Source: Kryptolebias marmoratus
Taxonomy: Eukaryota; Chordata; Actinopteri; Cyprinodontiformes; Rivulidae
Reading direction: 5' to 3'
DNA: 64,000 bases
Assembly: GCF_001649575.2 (NCBI RefSeq)
Contig: NC_051448.1
Coordinates: 13,660,106-13,724,105 of the forward strand
Shown here: in pieces, positions 1 to 11,261 of the stretch
Numbering within the stretch: the stretch's first letter is position 1
Layout: the number at the start of each line of letters is the position of its first letter
Notes under the pieces: generated by a model
Databases searched by the model: none
Told to the model about the DNA's origin: nothing
The model's input: only the letters and a program-made list of their open reading frames with translations
Translations under genes and position numbers: made by a program

Positions 1-280
1 CAGGCAAGAGGCGATGGTCATGGAACAGGCTAGGGTCGAGATCAGGCATGAACGAGACGTGAACGCTGGACATTTACTTGCTGTGAGGCTTTCAATAATC
101 TGGCAGAGAAGGACTGGGAGCTGTGAGTATTTATGCATGGCAGAACAGGTGAAACAGATGACTGTGATTGTGAGGGCATGGTAACATGGGCGTGGCTTGG
201 GACTGGGATGAGTGGAAAGTTACTTGGCTGTGGCATGACTAGAGGCAAGAGGCGTGGCAGGAACAGATGGAGCTGTGACA
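1..280 (-). mobile_element. Partial solo-LTR-like element cut by the window edge
   Basis: Read on the minus strand this begins TGTCACAGCTCC, then has a TATA-like ATAAATAC stretch, the same order as in the four complete LTR-like elements of this window (1989-2310, 9051-9566, 40385-40779, 41551-42035). The TGACA end at 276-280 is the outer end. The other end lies beyond the window, so neither the target duplication nor the length can be checked. It sits inside nkain2 intron 1. Calling it an LTR rests on its resemblance to the complete copies. Confidence 0.45.
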
Positions 281-764
281 CGTTCAGGTTTTATATTGAG
301 TCTGAGGAACTACTAATACTCCTTCGTTAGCCCATCTGAGGGTCTGAGCTGTAGGCTGAATCTCGTTTCCTTTGTTCTGTTTAGGTTAGTTTAGTTTTAT
401 TATTTTTGTTTGCTGGTTGCATGTGGTATTATGTAACGCTACTTCTAAATTAATTACTTTCATTGGCAAACTGTTTATTCTAAGCATAGTGTTGAAAAAA
501 AAAAAAGCTTAAAGGCAAGGGCTTCTTTGCTGGATTACTGGAAACGAGATAAAAGAAACCACTCGTGTTCGTGGAATAAACGTCATCTCTCGTCGCTTTA
601 ATGGTTTAGCCAGGCACAGACCTGAAGTCTGCGGTTGCCTGACAACAACAAATATTTAGCTTCACTTAGATAGCAGATAAATTTAAATATAATGTGTTGG
701 TTGGTTAGCTGTTAGAGAGAGTAAGCGACTTTTTGGACATTTTGTTTGGCTGTTCCAAAGAAGG

Positions 765-1072
765 TTGCAGGATGTCTTCCCGACCCTGGGGCCTTTCTGG
801 GTGGAGCTTACATGCTCGCCCTGTGCTCCCGTGAGTTTACTCTGGGTACTCTGGTTTCCTCACACAGAACAAAAACATGCATGTTAGGTTAATAGGTGTC
901 TCTTAAATTGTCCCTAGCTGTGAGTGAGAGCGTGAATGGTTGTTTGTCTCATTTGTCTCTATGTGTCCCTGTGATGGACTTGCGACCTGTACAGGGTGTC
1001 CCCACGGAAAGAAGAAGCGGGTAATGGATGGATGGATGAATGGATGAATGGATGGATGGATGGATGTTCCAA
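765..1072 (+). repeat. L2/SINE-type dispersed repeat with GATG tail
   Basis: The stretch contains the familiar teleost interspersed sequence: GGGCCTTTCTGGGTGGAG, then CATGCATGTTAGGTTAATAG, then TGATGGACTTGCGACCTGTA, and ends in a GGATG/GAATG tandem tail at 1024-1071. This is the 3' region shared by L2-type LINEs and the SINEs they mobilise in fish. It is somewhat diverged. The exact left edge is uncertain. Confidence 0.75.
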
Positions 1073-1988
1073 AGTTCTTTTGAGATGACAAAGTTAAGGA
1101 AATATAGAATGAATGAGACAGATCCTTCCATGTAACTCTTAATTTATATTTTTTTAAAAATGAATAAAAGCAACATTTTAAAAGTACAGCAGATTTCTTT
1201 AAACCACACATCGTAGTCAACTCTTAATTCACAACAATCAATGTTTTCAATGGAATGGGATGCGTTTCAGTTTGGGAACCCACCTGCTGTTACGCCTCAG
1301 AGTTTCAAGCGAGGGCGAAGACAGACCCTTTAAACAGTCGATATGAAAAAGATAAGCAGCTCGGGAGTGTGATGCAGTGATGATGGACGGTCTGTGTGAG
1401 CGGCGGGGGTCGTGGGGTTTAGAATGGGACATGTCCAACACACGTCTTCTCAGCAGTGCTCCGCCTCAACGCCACGGAGTCACACACCACGCTTCCTCTG
1501 GTTCCGCAGTGCCAGCTTCATTTATGAACGACGGCACCGGTGATTTATGAGCGGCTAGAATCAACCTGAAAGAGGAGCTCGTTACTGCAGGCATGTTGAG
1601 AAAAGGTTTTGTGATAGGAACTCATGAGTTCACGGGGAAGGGGTATTGAATCTTTGAAACCAATCAAAAGAAAGGATCAAATTAAGTACTTAACTTTGTG
1701 AACGCGATTTATATAGTTTGTCTGCTGAAAGACAAAAAAAGGGAAGCAGTTAGCGTCAAGGCTAAGCGTTTTTCCTTTGAAGTTGCAATGCTCCTACAGT
1801 AGTCTCTAAACGTGGATCGAGACAGCCGGGTTTTAACAGATCTGACTAACCAAATCCTGTCACCTTGCATGTACAGGTACGTCGTTCTGGTGTTAGCGAA
1901 AGGGCTGCACAACATTGTCGACACATTTCCGGCTGTTTGCAACAGCAGTCAATCCAGAAGTGGATGTTTCTTTCTTTACATAAGCTAA

Positions 1989-2310
1989 CCGTCGTGGATG
2001 GTGAGTTGCAGCGGGACCCCAACGTGGGCCCGTAAGCGTCCAAATCAAAAACAAACAAGACTTTCAATGGCTCAACTAAAGGCAAAAACAACAAACGAGC
2101 AAACCTAAAAGAAACATAGAGGTTAGCAGACGAGTTGAAGATGATCAGGGAACGGGGCATGTTGTGGGAAGGTAGATCACTGAGTAACAGCAGATGTGCT
2201 GATTACTAATGCAATACAGGTGGTGATATTAGGAGAGAAGCTAGAAATGACCGTAACAACTGATCAAAATACAAAAAACACAAAGATCAAAACAGACCCA
2301 AACCGTGACA
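1989..2310 (-). mobile_element. Solo-LTR-like element (old copy)
   Basis: On the minus strand the element starts TGTCACGGTTTGGG and ends near CCATCCACGACGG. It is flanked by GCTAA (1984-1988) and GCTAT (2311-2315), a 4-of-5 match to a 5-bp target duplication. Length is 322 bp. It resembles the copies at 40385-40779 and 41551-42035 at its start and in its TTTGT-rich first third. The inner end has lost the terminal CA, so this is the most decayed of the four complete copies. Confidence 0.45.
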
Positions 2311-4189
2311 GCTATGTCTTCGATGGTTTTGATACGGGTGACACAGAAGATAAAATGGCTACCAGTGTGTCATGCTCACTTTACTCCTCGCCGTTTCCTC
2401 CGTAGAACATTTTTGATGCTACAAACGTGTGACTGAATCCCTCAAACTGCTGTTTGCCACGGTATAGCATGAAGTACTGAAGTTTCACACTGTTAGAGCC
2501 AAGGCAGCAGCCTATAGCCGTGATTTGAGAATTACTTAAAGCTTATATCAAAATGGTAAAAAGAACAATATTTTACATCTACAATAAACTGTATTAAAAA
2601 GGCAGGTCAAAGATGAGTTCGAGGCACTTTATCTAAGCCTGGAAATAAGCTTTAATGTTTTAATAAAAACATCATGAGCAGAGTAACTGATTGAGTGTCC
2701 ATAGGAGTTTTGGGGCTTCTGAAGTATTTTGTAGCACTAGTTGTAGAACAAACGGCGGACACTTTGCTAGTTTATCCCAATGATATCACTGTCGGCACTT
2801 GCATTTTCAAGAAATAAAAGGCGATTCTTTTAAACTGACCAATGTAAACCTAAACAAATACAATAAATGCTCTTATTTTGTATCACAATCAGGCAAAAAG
2901 CAAAAAAATTAAATAAAGAAAGAAAGAAAATCCCCCAGTTGGCCTGATTAAGTCAGGCACATGGAGATGTCAGCTTTGAAGAAGATTTATCTCCAAACCT
3001 GGATCATTGATCTCTGCTCAGCTGTAGTAAAAGGAGCTCTTTTGCAATTAACCCAGCTAATGAAGCGGGGTGAAAATTGCTGTTAAGTTTCATAAGCCAT
3101 CAGTTCTCCTACTTGAGACACACGGACCAGATTTGTTTTTTTTCTGTTCTCTGCAAAGTCGCCCTGTCGGTTGGAGGCTCACACAGCAAAAAAAAAGAAA
3201 GAAAAAAAAAAAACAATTACTTCCAGGCGGAGTCTTTAACAGACAAACCAAATTTCTGATCAACAAAACTGAGACCTCCGTATCTCGGCGTCTCGAGACG
3301 CCCAGCGGAGGAACGCTGTTTTAGTTAAGACGCAGGTTTCATCATCGGGAGTTCTTTGTGCCTAAATGGCAGCCGAGCTAACTGTGCAGAACCGAGCTGT
3401 AACGAACAGCAGCGTTTCGACCTCCAGCTCAGCCAGTGGTGGCATCAGCTGGCTTAGCTATTACAACAGTTAACAGAGCAAAACATGTTGTTGACTATGG
3501 CATGGCATTAGTTCCACTGCATTAGACACAATGACTATCTCTGTGACAGAATCTCATCCACAAGCACGCGCGCGCACACATGCACACGCTTCAATTACAA
3601 CCCTGATAGGAATGAACAGAATCCCCATTTACAGCACAGCGCTGTGCTTCATATGTACGCCACATGTGACGGTCTCATCAGCATTCTGATGTTGGCGCGC
3701 TCCCTTACACAGCTGTAGCTCTTTTTCCGATAAAAGCTGAACAGCAAAGTCCTATTTCACAGCACAATAGGCCTTTTACAAAGCACGCGCGCTCGCATTA
3801 GGTCACACGCACGATATCTTGCGGTGAATTGGGTGATTTTTCCGATATTTATTATCTGTAACAGTGTGCCGTTCGACACGACAACAGGTCACATGCTTAC
3901 TACACACGGCTGACGAGGCTGGAGATGCCACAGAAGGGGGCGTTTCATTTCTGCTTTTGTGTATTTTCGCACAATGTTCATGCAAGAAAACTGAAAAAAA
4001 AAAAAGAACAGAATATCATAATTGAAGTACGGTTTCAATAAACGAAGATGGTTTAATGATGAGTGGCACCGCTTTACCAAGAACTCCCCATTCTGGTTTC
4101 TGGTTGAAAAACAGACTATTTTCATTTCCAAGAAAACCAACTATTTGATGTATTTTCTTCCCTGTATTAAATAACTGTAGCCCACCGCC

Positions 4190-4790
4190 ATGAAAGCCGG
4201 GTAATCATGTAACTGCCTGTGTCTGTTAGCAAAATATCTCATGAACCAGTGGCCAGATTTTATTGTAACTCCCAGAAACCAATCGTTTGATGCACCTCTA
4301 CAACTGACTGATTCATCGAGTCAACTGAATTCAAGATGGCCGCCACAACGAATCAACCGTAGCAAAGAACAAACATGGCTGTAACTCTGTCTTTTTTTTA
4401 CAGATACTGAGCTAAGATTTGGTGCGGTAGTAGCTGAGAGTCACCCCCAACACAAAACCCGAGCGAACAGATGAGACAGGGTCGATGTCTAAAACTTTGG
4501 CATCAAATGTTAATGGAACGCTGTTTGTCTGTTAGCGAAATATCTCACGAACTACTGAACTGGTTTGAAGTAAACGCTCAGAAGGCGGTTATTGGATGTA
4601 AGTCTAGAGCTCATTTCAGAATCAACCCCTTTTTAAGATGGCTGCCACAGCTAACTGACCCGAGCGTACACACAAATAGCTACAACTCAGTCAGTTCTAC
4701 AGATACTGAGCTGACATTTGGCGTGGTGGTAGCTGAGAGTCATGACGAAAACATACTCTGAGTGCCAACAGATCGTATAACTGTGTTTCA
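4190..4790 (+). repeat. Dispersed repeat family A, two tandem units
   Basis: Two successive units, about 4195-4465 and 4505-4790, each run through the same landmarks: TGTCTGTTAGC(A/G)AAATATCTCA, then GAACCA/GAACTACTG, then AAGATGG(C)(C/T)GCCACA, then TTTACAGATACTGAGCT, then GTAGTAGCTGAGAGTCA. Many other copies occur in the window, at 12865, 19870, 23808, 27870, 30575, 31715, 40105, 51210, 52225 and 54895. No coding capacity is visible. Family ends are described for the copy at 54895-55225. Confidence 0.8.
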
Positions 4791-6806
4791 TTGAAAATAA
4801 TCAATAAATCAACTTTATAGCAGAAGGGAAAATAACTAAAGTCACAATCTCCACCAACTGATTCCTTTATAAGGATTTCTGAACTCTTGATCTGTAAACT
4901 AAGTTTCAGCCTTCCCTATTTGTTTTCTGTATCCACCTGTGTAACACAAAGAGGCAACACGTCATCACAATGTTCACATTTTGAGCAGGCATGGGTCGCT
5001 TTCTGTCTCCATTCAACTGCATCACTTTCCCAATCACTGTCTCAGTCGTTTTTATCTCCCTAAAATGGACGTTTTACAAAAAAAGAGCAAATCTGCACAC
5101 ACTTAAGAGGACAAATGTTTGAATTCAAAGTTCCTTCAGTTCTTTGATTAAACAACATTAAAGCGCAAGCGACGAATATTTACATTTGTAAAAACGGTTT
5201 TCTTTACATGGTGTTAGAGTCTTTGAGCTGATTACAGATGTTAATTTCAACCGTGCCATCTAATAATAATTGATAATACTATTTATAGGCCAAAAGTGGG
5301 GCAATTTCTGCTCCCAGCACCACTTGTACTACAGCATATTTAGTCAGCTCCTGCTTCAACATGACTCCAGCAGCAGTCTGAAGGAATGGAAGGAAACGGA
5401 TGAATAAATCAACAGCGCCAACGACATGCAAGCTCCCATTTAGGCCTCCTTTTAGATCCGTTACCTCAAAGAGCGTCTCCCTATTAAGCCAGAACCACGC
5501 AGTTAGCGAGGCCTAAACGTTGACCTACCCGCTGAATGGGGGGGAAGGGGGGCGTAAACAAGCCACTGGTGGACGCACATTTCGCTCATGCGCCTCCTTT
5601 GTTTCTTTCTTATTTGCTGCCAGAGCCAAAGGGCGTCGCGTTGCGAGAAGTCTCCGTGAAATGTGGCGTCCCCCCCCCCTTTCTAAAGAACACGGACGCC
5701 CTGACCCGCTGCAGAGACGGAACAACCGACCTGTGGCTCAGTTTCATCATGCAATTGCTCATTTGCGTGAATATTTGGCACGTGGTTCCTGAGGTATCAC
5801 TGAGATTGGAGGGCGACTGCTGTGAGTTTTTCCAGCTTAACCAAACCCTTAGAAGATTTTGTACACCTAAAGATAACATATAAAAGAGCATTATTGCTTG
5901 TAAAAACAACTAAACTGTTGGCTGCTGTAGCAGCTGCTGCTGCGTCTTCATTTTCCGACCTGGTAACTGATTAAGTGTGTGCAGACATGACCAAATGCCT
6001 ACTTTGGCCAATTAAAATCGGTCGACCGATCTATTCTCTCTAATCCTCATGAAACCCATTTTCCCTGGCAGGTCGAGGGCCCTCTTCAGTACTTCCCCAC
6101 CCCCCGTAAACAAAAGACCTCCCATTTAAGAGAAAGGTCAGCACATGACGGGCCAACTCCAAATACTTCGGGGGGCTAAAGCTAGTTTGTGGATGTGAAT
6201 GGCAGGTGGCCGGGCTGCAGCCTGTTCTGTGAGTGGCAGCGAGGGGCAAGGAGCAGTGCTTCGGCGCAAAAGAGTGTGTGACGGACAAAATACTAACGCC
6301 GAAAAGCAACCACTGCTTTAGGTGTGTGCATACACGCGGCCTTGTTCTCTCGTCTGGTCATGGCTCCCGTTGCCGCAGATGGCGATGGGAGAAAGAGCAG
6401 TAAAGCTGAGCTGTTGAGGCCGTGACTTCATGTCAGATATTCTCCTCCTGTGCGCCGTCCCCACGTTGTACCTCGTATGGCACGCAGACCTCACGCCGAA
6501 GCAGGCAAAACATGTTTCTCCCATGCTGGCGCCTGTCGTTTCGCAACCCATCAAAGGTCAAGACAAATTCTTAGCACAGCCTTCACCTCAGTGACACCTC
6601 ATATGAGCTTGAACGCACTTATTTACCCAACTTCTGAAACTGTGACCTTTGTGTAATCCATCTACTCTCCTGCCTGCCCGTTCCCAGGCCCACGTCCTCG
6701 AGGCAAGACGAGGCTGAGCTCTTACGAGATTCTTAAAAGATCCCCTTTTTTAAAAATCCTGATCGATCATCTTCTTCACAGGATCAATAGTAATCTTAGC
6801 ACTTAC

Positions 6807-6860
6807 CAGCTGCATGCCACAGATGAAGGCCAAGGTGCACCTGCCGCTACAGCACCCCAT
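6807..6860 (-). CDS. nkain2: nkain2 exon 1 coding part (Na+/K+-ATPase interacting protein 2)
   Basis: The minus strand encodes MGCCSGRCTLAFICGMQL (18 codons) and then a perfect donor GTAAGT at 6806-6801, phase 0. The NKAIN family starts with MG-C-SGRC-L, and the FICGMQL ending is the NKAIN2 version (NKAIN1, 3 and 4 have other residues there). NKAINs are small neural proteins with about four membrane segments that associate with the Na+/K+-ATPase beta subunit; these residues begin the first segment. The ATG has A at -3 and G at +4. The frame stays open upstream for 28 codons, but without another ATG, so this start is preferred. The placement divergent from trdn matches the human neighbours TRDN/NKAIN2 and supports the call. 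The rest of the gene lies left of the window. Confidence 0.88.
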
Positions 6861-8300
6861 GATGTCCTCCTGTCCTCCGCGCAGAGGTCCACGTGGAGGA
6901 GCAGGAACTCCCAAAATCTCACCAGGAGCCCCCCTCCACCCCAACGAGGGCCGTCTGGCTGGCCAGGGAGAGGCACGGGCAGAGCGGCCCCTGGTACTCT
7001 CTGGTGCTCAGAGCAATCAGGGGCGATGATTTGATTCAGATGGTCAGGGCGAGTCTGAAGGGGGTCCCCTGGATCTCCAGCACGTGCAGGTTGAAGGATC
7101 ACAGATGAGAGGTGAGAAACAGGGGTCAACTCAAGCCCGCAAATGCTGTACCCACAGCACTACAGCCTGAATAATCAGCAGGTTTGCTGCATTTATTTTT
7201 TTTTGGCTGAAGGAGATTAGATCTTCTTGTAAGGCAGGGCAAATCAAACTGACCCTGTGTGTGTGTGTAGGTAGAGGGGAAAAAACACCCCCTGCGTTCA
7301 ATTTGAAAAGACTACAGCTGCCTCCACTTTAGGCTCCACTCGTCCAGACATCAACCACTGGACCAATAATCCGGATCCCCTTGGTTCAGTCGCATCCTCA
7401 TCCGCGTTGAACTGGCACACAACCCTCCACGGCAGCCACTTTCCTCGGACGCTGAGGGGGAAAAAAATTTTTTAAAAAAACAGGCAGGTGGTGATCTCAG
7501 CTGGAGCTACATCCCCCCCAAAAAATCTCTCAGATCGCTTGCTTTGATAATCCGATTAGGCGCCGGTGGAGTGAGATTAGAGGAGCCTAATTTCAGGTGG
7601 AGAAAACAAGTGAAAGTGGTCCCTGTCTGTGTTTCTTCTCCCCTCCCAGACGAGCTGCTCTCCTCTCCTCTCCTCTCAGGGGAAGTCACGGACATGTAGC
7701 GGCAACATCCTCCACCGAAACACGGGCTCTGTCTTTTTATACATATATATCCAACCGGAACCTTTTTTTTTTCTTTGAGTTTTAAACCTGAACGCTGGGA
7801 CTTACCCCCGGGGGGGGGACAATGGTGACCGTGTGTTGCCGTGGGGGTCCTGAGATGTGTCAACAGCCCCGGTGGAAGATGGTTTCAGCGGCTCCTCCGG
7901 CTCCTCCGGTCCGTCTCCCCCATAATCAGGTCCACAGCACCGCTTCCTGTCAGAACCGCCAATCTCTCTGCTCGGTTAATTCGCCCACACACAATTAAAA
8001 AAACAACACTTCTACAGTGTCGACATTCAAACAAAACAAAACAACAAAAATACACTGACTGAGAATCCCCAAATTCTGGGAAAGGGGGGAAAAAACGTCA
8101 AAAAAAACGTCAAAAAATTCGTTTCGAAGTAAGTCACGCGCGCGAGACGTTCGGAGAGAAATAACGGCGAGGTTTAGTTTGTCGCCCCGGGGTTGTCTTC
8201 AAGAAGTGTGGGGGAGACAAAAAAAAGGGGGGAGACAATGGGCACCGGGATGGACCAACAGACCGAGAGAGACAGCCGAGAGGAGCGTCTCTTTCCCTCT
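6861..8300 (-). promoter_or_regulatory. nkain2: Probable nkain2 5' UTR and promoter region
   Basis: This is the stretch directly upstream of the nkain2 start codon. It is richer in G+C and CpG than its surroundings, for example around 6890-7000, 7380-7450, 7860-7960 and the CGCGCGAGACG at 8136-8148. It contains several purine or pyrimidine runs. No TATA box or transcription start can be fixed by eye, and an extra noncoding 5' exon cannot be excluded. The boundaries are inferred from base composition and from the position of the coding exon. Confidence 0.4.
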
Positions 8301-8402
8301 CTCTCTCTCCCGCCTGCCATCTGTCAAGTCAAACAGGACGCCGCCACGGTGCTGTTCCGGTGCGGATTTTCAAAATAAAAGCGCACAACGCCTGGCAGTT
8401 CA

Positions 8403-8407
<5 letters not shown>

Positions 8408-8476
<69 letters not shown>

Positions 8477-8478
8477 AT
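8408..8478. repeat. (TA)n/(TG)n compound microsatellite
   Basis: About 27 TA dinucleotides are followed directly by about eight TG units ending in TATGT. A second, shorter TA run occurs at 8640-8658. The tract lies upstream of nkain2, near the edge of its CpG-richer region. It is likely to be length-polymorphic. Confidence 0.95.
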
Positions 8479-8869
8479 GTAACCTCTCTGACTAGGGTCA
8501 GACATCTCAGTCCAGAAATGTGCAGTTCTAGGCACAGCCAAGACACTGCGCAGAACCCTCAAGCTCCCAGGCCTCTGGTAGAGGACCCGAGCTCAGAGGA
8601 TGAAACAAAGACCACCCGCGGAGGGTGAGAAGGGAATTTTATATATATATATATATATGAACATAAATTACTTTTTGCAAAGAGTAGGCGATTTAAGTCG
8701 ATGTTTTTTTCAAATTCTGCTCTGTCTGTTTGTTTCTCTAACTTGTGCTATCCTTAAGTAGCTAACAAGACAGAAAACAAAATGGCAACTCCAAAAGCAG
8801 GAAGTCACTTGAAAGCCTTGAATTTAGATAAAATAAAATATAAAATTTTAATTTTAAATTTCACATTGC

Positions 8870-9050
8870 ATGGTTATTTGCATAGAATCCCATTATTATT
8901 TGCAAGTACAAAGAGCAGCAGCTAACTGTAGCACTTCCGGTGCAGCCTAGGCACCACTAGTATCATAATTTTTCTGTAATAACCTTGTTATGCAAAACTA
9001 ACTGAAATTTTTGAGGCTGGAGTTGTTTTAAGACAACATTAGCCCACTTT
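8870..9050 (-). repeat. Dispersed repeat family B, internal part, left of an LTR insertion
   Basis: The text from GCATAGAATCCCATTATT through TTTTAAGACAACATTAGCCC resembles the internal region of the family B elements at 32990-34325, 36383-37015 and 37610-38060; compare TTTTAAGACAACAGCAATCC at 38010-38031. The match stops at the ACTTT target site of the LTR-like element at 9051-9566 and seems to resume at 9567. A family B right end (ATCTACAACAGGTAAGATATT, then GAGCCCCACTTTAAAAGATAC) lies further on, at 10390-10460. Confidence 0.45.
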
Positions 9051-9566
9051 TGTCATAGTTTTGGTGTATTGTTTGATGGTTTTTCTGGTTCTTGTTCTGC
9101 TGTGTTTGTCTTTTGGATTTGTGTTCATGTCTTGTCATTTTCACCTCCCCAGTAACCTGCCACGCCTCCTTTTCTCATTCCTTGCTGTTCAGTTACTTTC
9201 CAGTTTCTCATGCCACACCCACATTACCATGACTACTTAATCACTGCCATCATTTTCACCTGTTTGTTATCACTCACCTGTGCCCATTTTCCTCCTGATC
9301 CTCAGCCTTCATATACNCGGTCTTTGCTCTTCATTCCCTACTGGGTCATTCCGTTTCTTGCTGTGTTTTCCACGTTGTCCTCGGTTGTCTTGTCTTGTTA
9401 TACCTCGCTTTGTCCCTCGTTTTGAATTTTGGAATTTTGTTATTGTTAGTTTTGCTGCCTTGTCAGCCCGTTTGTTTTTGTCAGTTTATCTTAGTTAATA
9501 AATTAATTTCCTTTTTTACTATGAGTCTGCGTCCTGGGTTCGCCTCTGTCTCCACGCATTATGACA
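9051..9566 (+). mobile_element. Solo-LTR-like element with 5-bp target duplication
   Basis: The element starts TGTCATAG, ends TTATGACA, and is flanked by ACTTT on both sides (9046-9050 and 9567-9571). Inside are a CATATAC motif (9310-9316) at mid-element, an AATAAA-type signal near 9496-9503, and then GAGTCTGCGTCCTGGGTTCGCC near the end. TG...CA ends, a 5-bp duplication, and a TATA-like then poly(A)-like order are what a solo LTR shows. The copy at 41551-42035 shares the GAGTCTGCG..CTGGGTTCGCC block. A single undetermined base lies at 9317. It has no open reading frame of interest. Confidence 0.65.
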
Positions 9567-10389
9567 ACTTTAGCCAGTACCTCACTGGGCTGTGACTGTT
9601 GAAGGCTTGTTGGCGATTCAAAATTGTGAGAAAACAGGCAAATTTGCAACTAAACAATCATTTAGTCATACAACCCTGGATTTCAAGCCAGAAGACATTT
9701 AAAAATGTTGTTCTATTCAGGTCAGTCACTATAAGCTCCTAAAAAAATGAATGTCTTTTCAGAAAAACATAAGCAGTAGACTGTGTTTTCTTGGCAAGAA
9801 GTATTTCCTTCAGTACACTTGGACTCGGAGTCTCAGGGCATGTGCGTATTTTCTCACAGATTGCAGAAGTTGGAGAAAATAAACAAAATGTAAACTATTA
9901 ATTGGTGTGGTGTGTTATAAGGGCATCGTAGACCTGTTGGTCTTCGACTGGTTGAGGAAAAAAATGCACTGTGGCTAAAGAATTACAGGGTTTTTTTGTT
10001 TTCACAAATACTTTCATGCACCTTTTATTTTGCAAGTGCAAAAAAAGGACACAGTGTCAAGTTACAAATACATGCAGACTTGTTTCAAAAGACTTGCAAA
10101 AAAAGAGTGAGTTCAAGTGCTCTAGAATGACTGAAACTGAACTGAGAAGGGTTTGATACACGTGTCTATTTTGAGAGAAAATTGGTTTTGCAAATTTCTT
10201 GAACATGCTCAAGTGACAAGACTGCGCAGCCCTGCAACTCACGTGGGTAAATTGAAAACCGCCAAATGTTTTGAGACATTTTGGAGGCTTTGAATGCCGT
10301 GCCGCAGTGCCAAGAGAGATACTGGCTTTAGGTTTTCACTTTGACTGGCCATTATAGGTCGTCAGTCCAGTTATAACAAAACGTTACTT

Positions 10390-10465
10390 CTTCGGAGGTC
10401 TATCTACAACAGGTAAGATATTAACTGTTCATTTCACAGAGCCCCACTTTAAAAGATACGTGGTA
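10390..10465 (+). repeat. Dispersed repeat family B, right end
   Basis: The sequence TCTATCTACAACAGGTAAGA, followed by TTAACTGTTCATTTCACAGA and CCCCACTTTAAAAGATAC, matches the right inverted end of the element at 32990-34325 (34240-34310). The rest of this copy, perhaps reaching back to 9567, is too diverged to delimit. Confidence 0.55.
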
Positions 10466-11218
10466 CGTAGCCCTGGGCGTGTTTTAAGCGTGAAGCTAAG
10501 TTAAACAGCTCTTAATGTGAAAGCAAGCCTCCTGACCTCCTCCCCTGCTGTAGCTGCTGCTGGCTGGCTTGTTGAGGCTCACACTCAGCTCTGCGGGGGA
10601 GCAGTGGGGTCCTTTGACTCTCTCTCAAACCCAAACATAGGCAGGGAAAGATGCAGCTTTGGTCGGTTTGCAGCTGCTCTCAGGCAAGGCCCTCGACCCC
10701 AATCAGAAACTGATCAAGTGCTCCCTTTCTGTTTCAGTGGTGAGCTCTTTCATAGCTGATCAATTTAGCTGTCTTTTCTCAAAACTGATGCTTTAGAAAT
10801 GACCTTCTGTTAAAGCTAAAAAAAATTCCAAAAAGTTATTCAGCTTTTTAAATTTCCTAATTATTTGCTATAATATATATATGTATATATATATATATAT
10901 ATAAGGTTTGAGTTAGCAGCTCAGAAGTACCTCTTTAATAAAGAAGATTAGTCTTTTTTTTATGCATACAGTTCAGCAGGAGGTATTCTAGTTATGGATT
11001 GCAGCCAAATTCAATTAAAAGTAAACAATTCACTCCTAATTTAAAAGTAGGAGTGTCAGTGTGTGTGTGTGTGTGTGCATGGAGGTCAGTTGTGCCACAC
11101 CTATAAAATGGCCAGTCGCTTAAACAGACACTGAGGTGGAGAGGGTATCACTGCTTTAGCTACACAACATAATGGCCTGCTTTCCCCTCACCATCAATCT
11201 CTGTCACAGTCTGTTCCT

Positions 11219-11220
<2 letters not shown>

Positions 11221-11259
<39 letters not shown>
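11221..11259. repeat. (CA)n microsatellite
   Basis: About 19 CA units in perfect tandem. Further CA- or GT-rich text follows to about 11320. Other dinucleotide tracts of this kind lie near 13627-13660, 21196-21215, 22675-22693, 42346-42371, 50572-50590 and 52764-52790. Confidence 0.95.

Positions 11260-11261
<2 letters not shown>

Larger units (their letters stand above)
1..6800 (-). other. nkain2: nkain2 intron 1 (part)
   Basis: All sequence to the left of the nkain2 donor at 6801-6806 is the 5' part of intron 1 of that minus-strand gene. The gene's next exon (expected to begin with the conserved LERQIFDF region) is not in the window. This intron is very long in other vertebrates. Apart from the repeats listed separately, 281-764, 1073-1988, 2311-4189 and 4791-6800 hold no recognisable gene, only AT-rich sequence, homopolymer runs and short CA/GT tracts. 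Confidence 0.75.

Noticed and set aside
5536..5883. A 115-codon plus-strand frame
   Set aside because: It lies in nkain2 intron 1, shows no recognisable motif or splice context, and overlaps open frames on the other strand of equal quality.
8179..8628. A 149-codon frame with an IYIYIY run
   Set aside because: The middle is a translated TA/TG microsatellite. The frame is an accident of the repeat.
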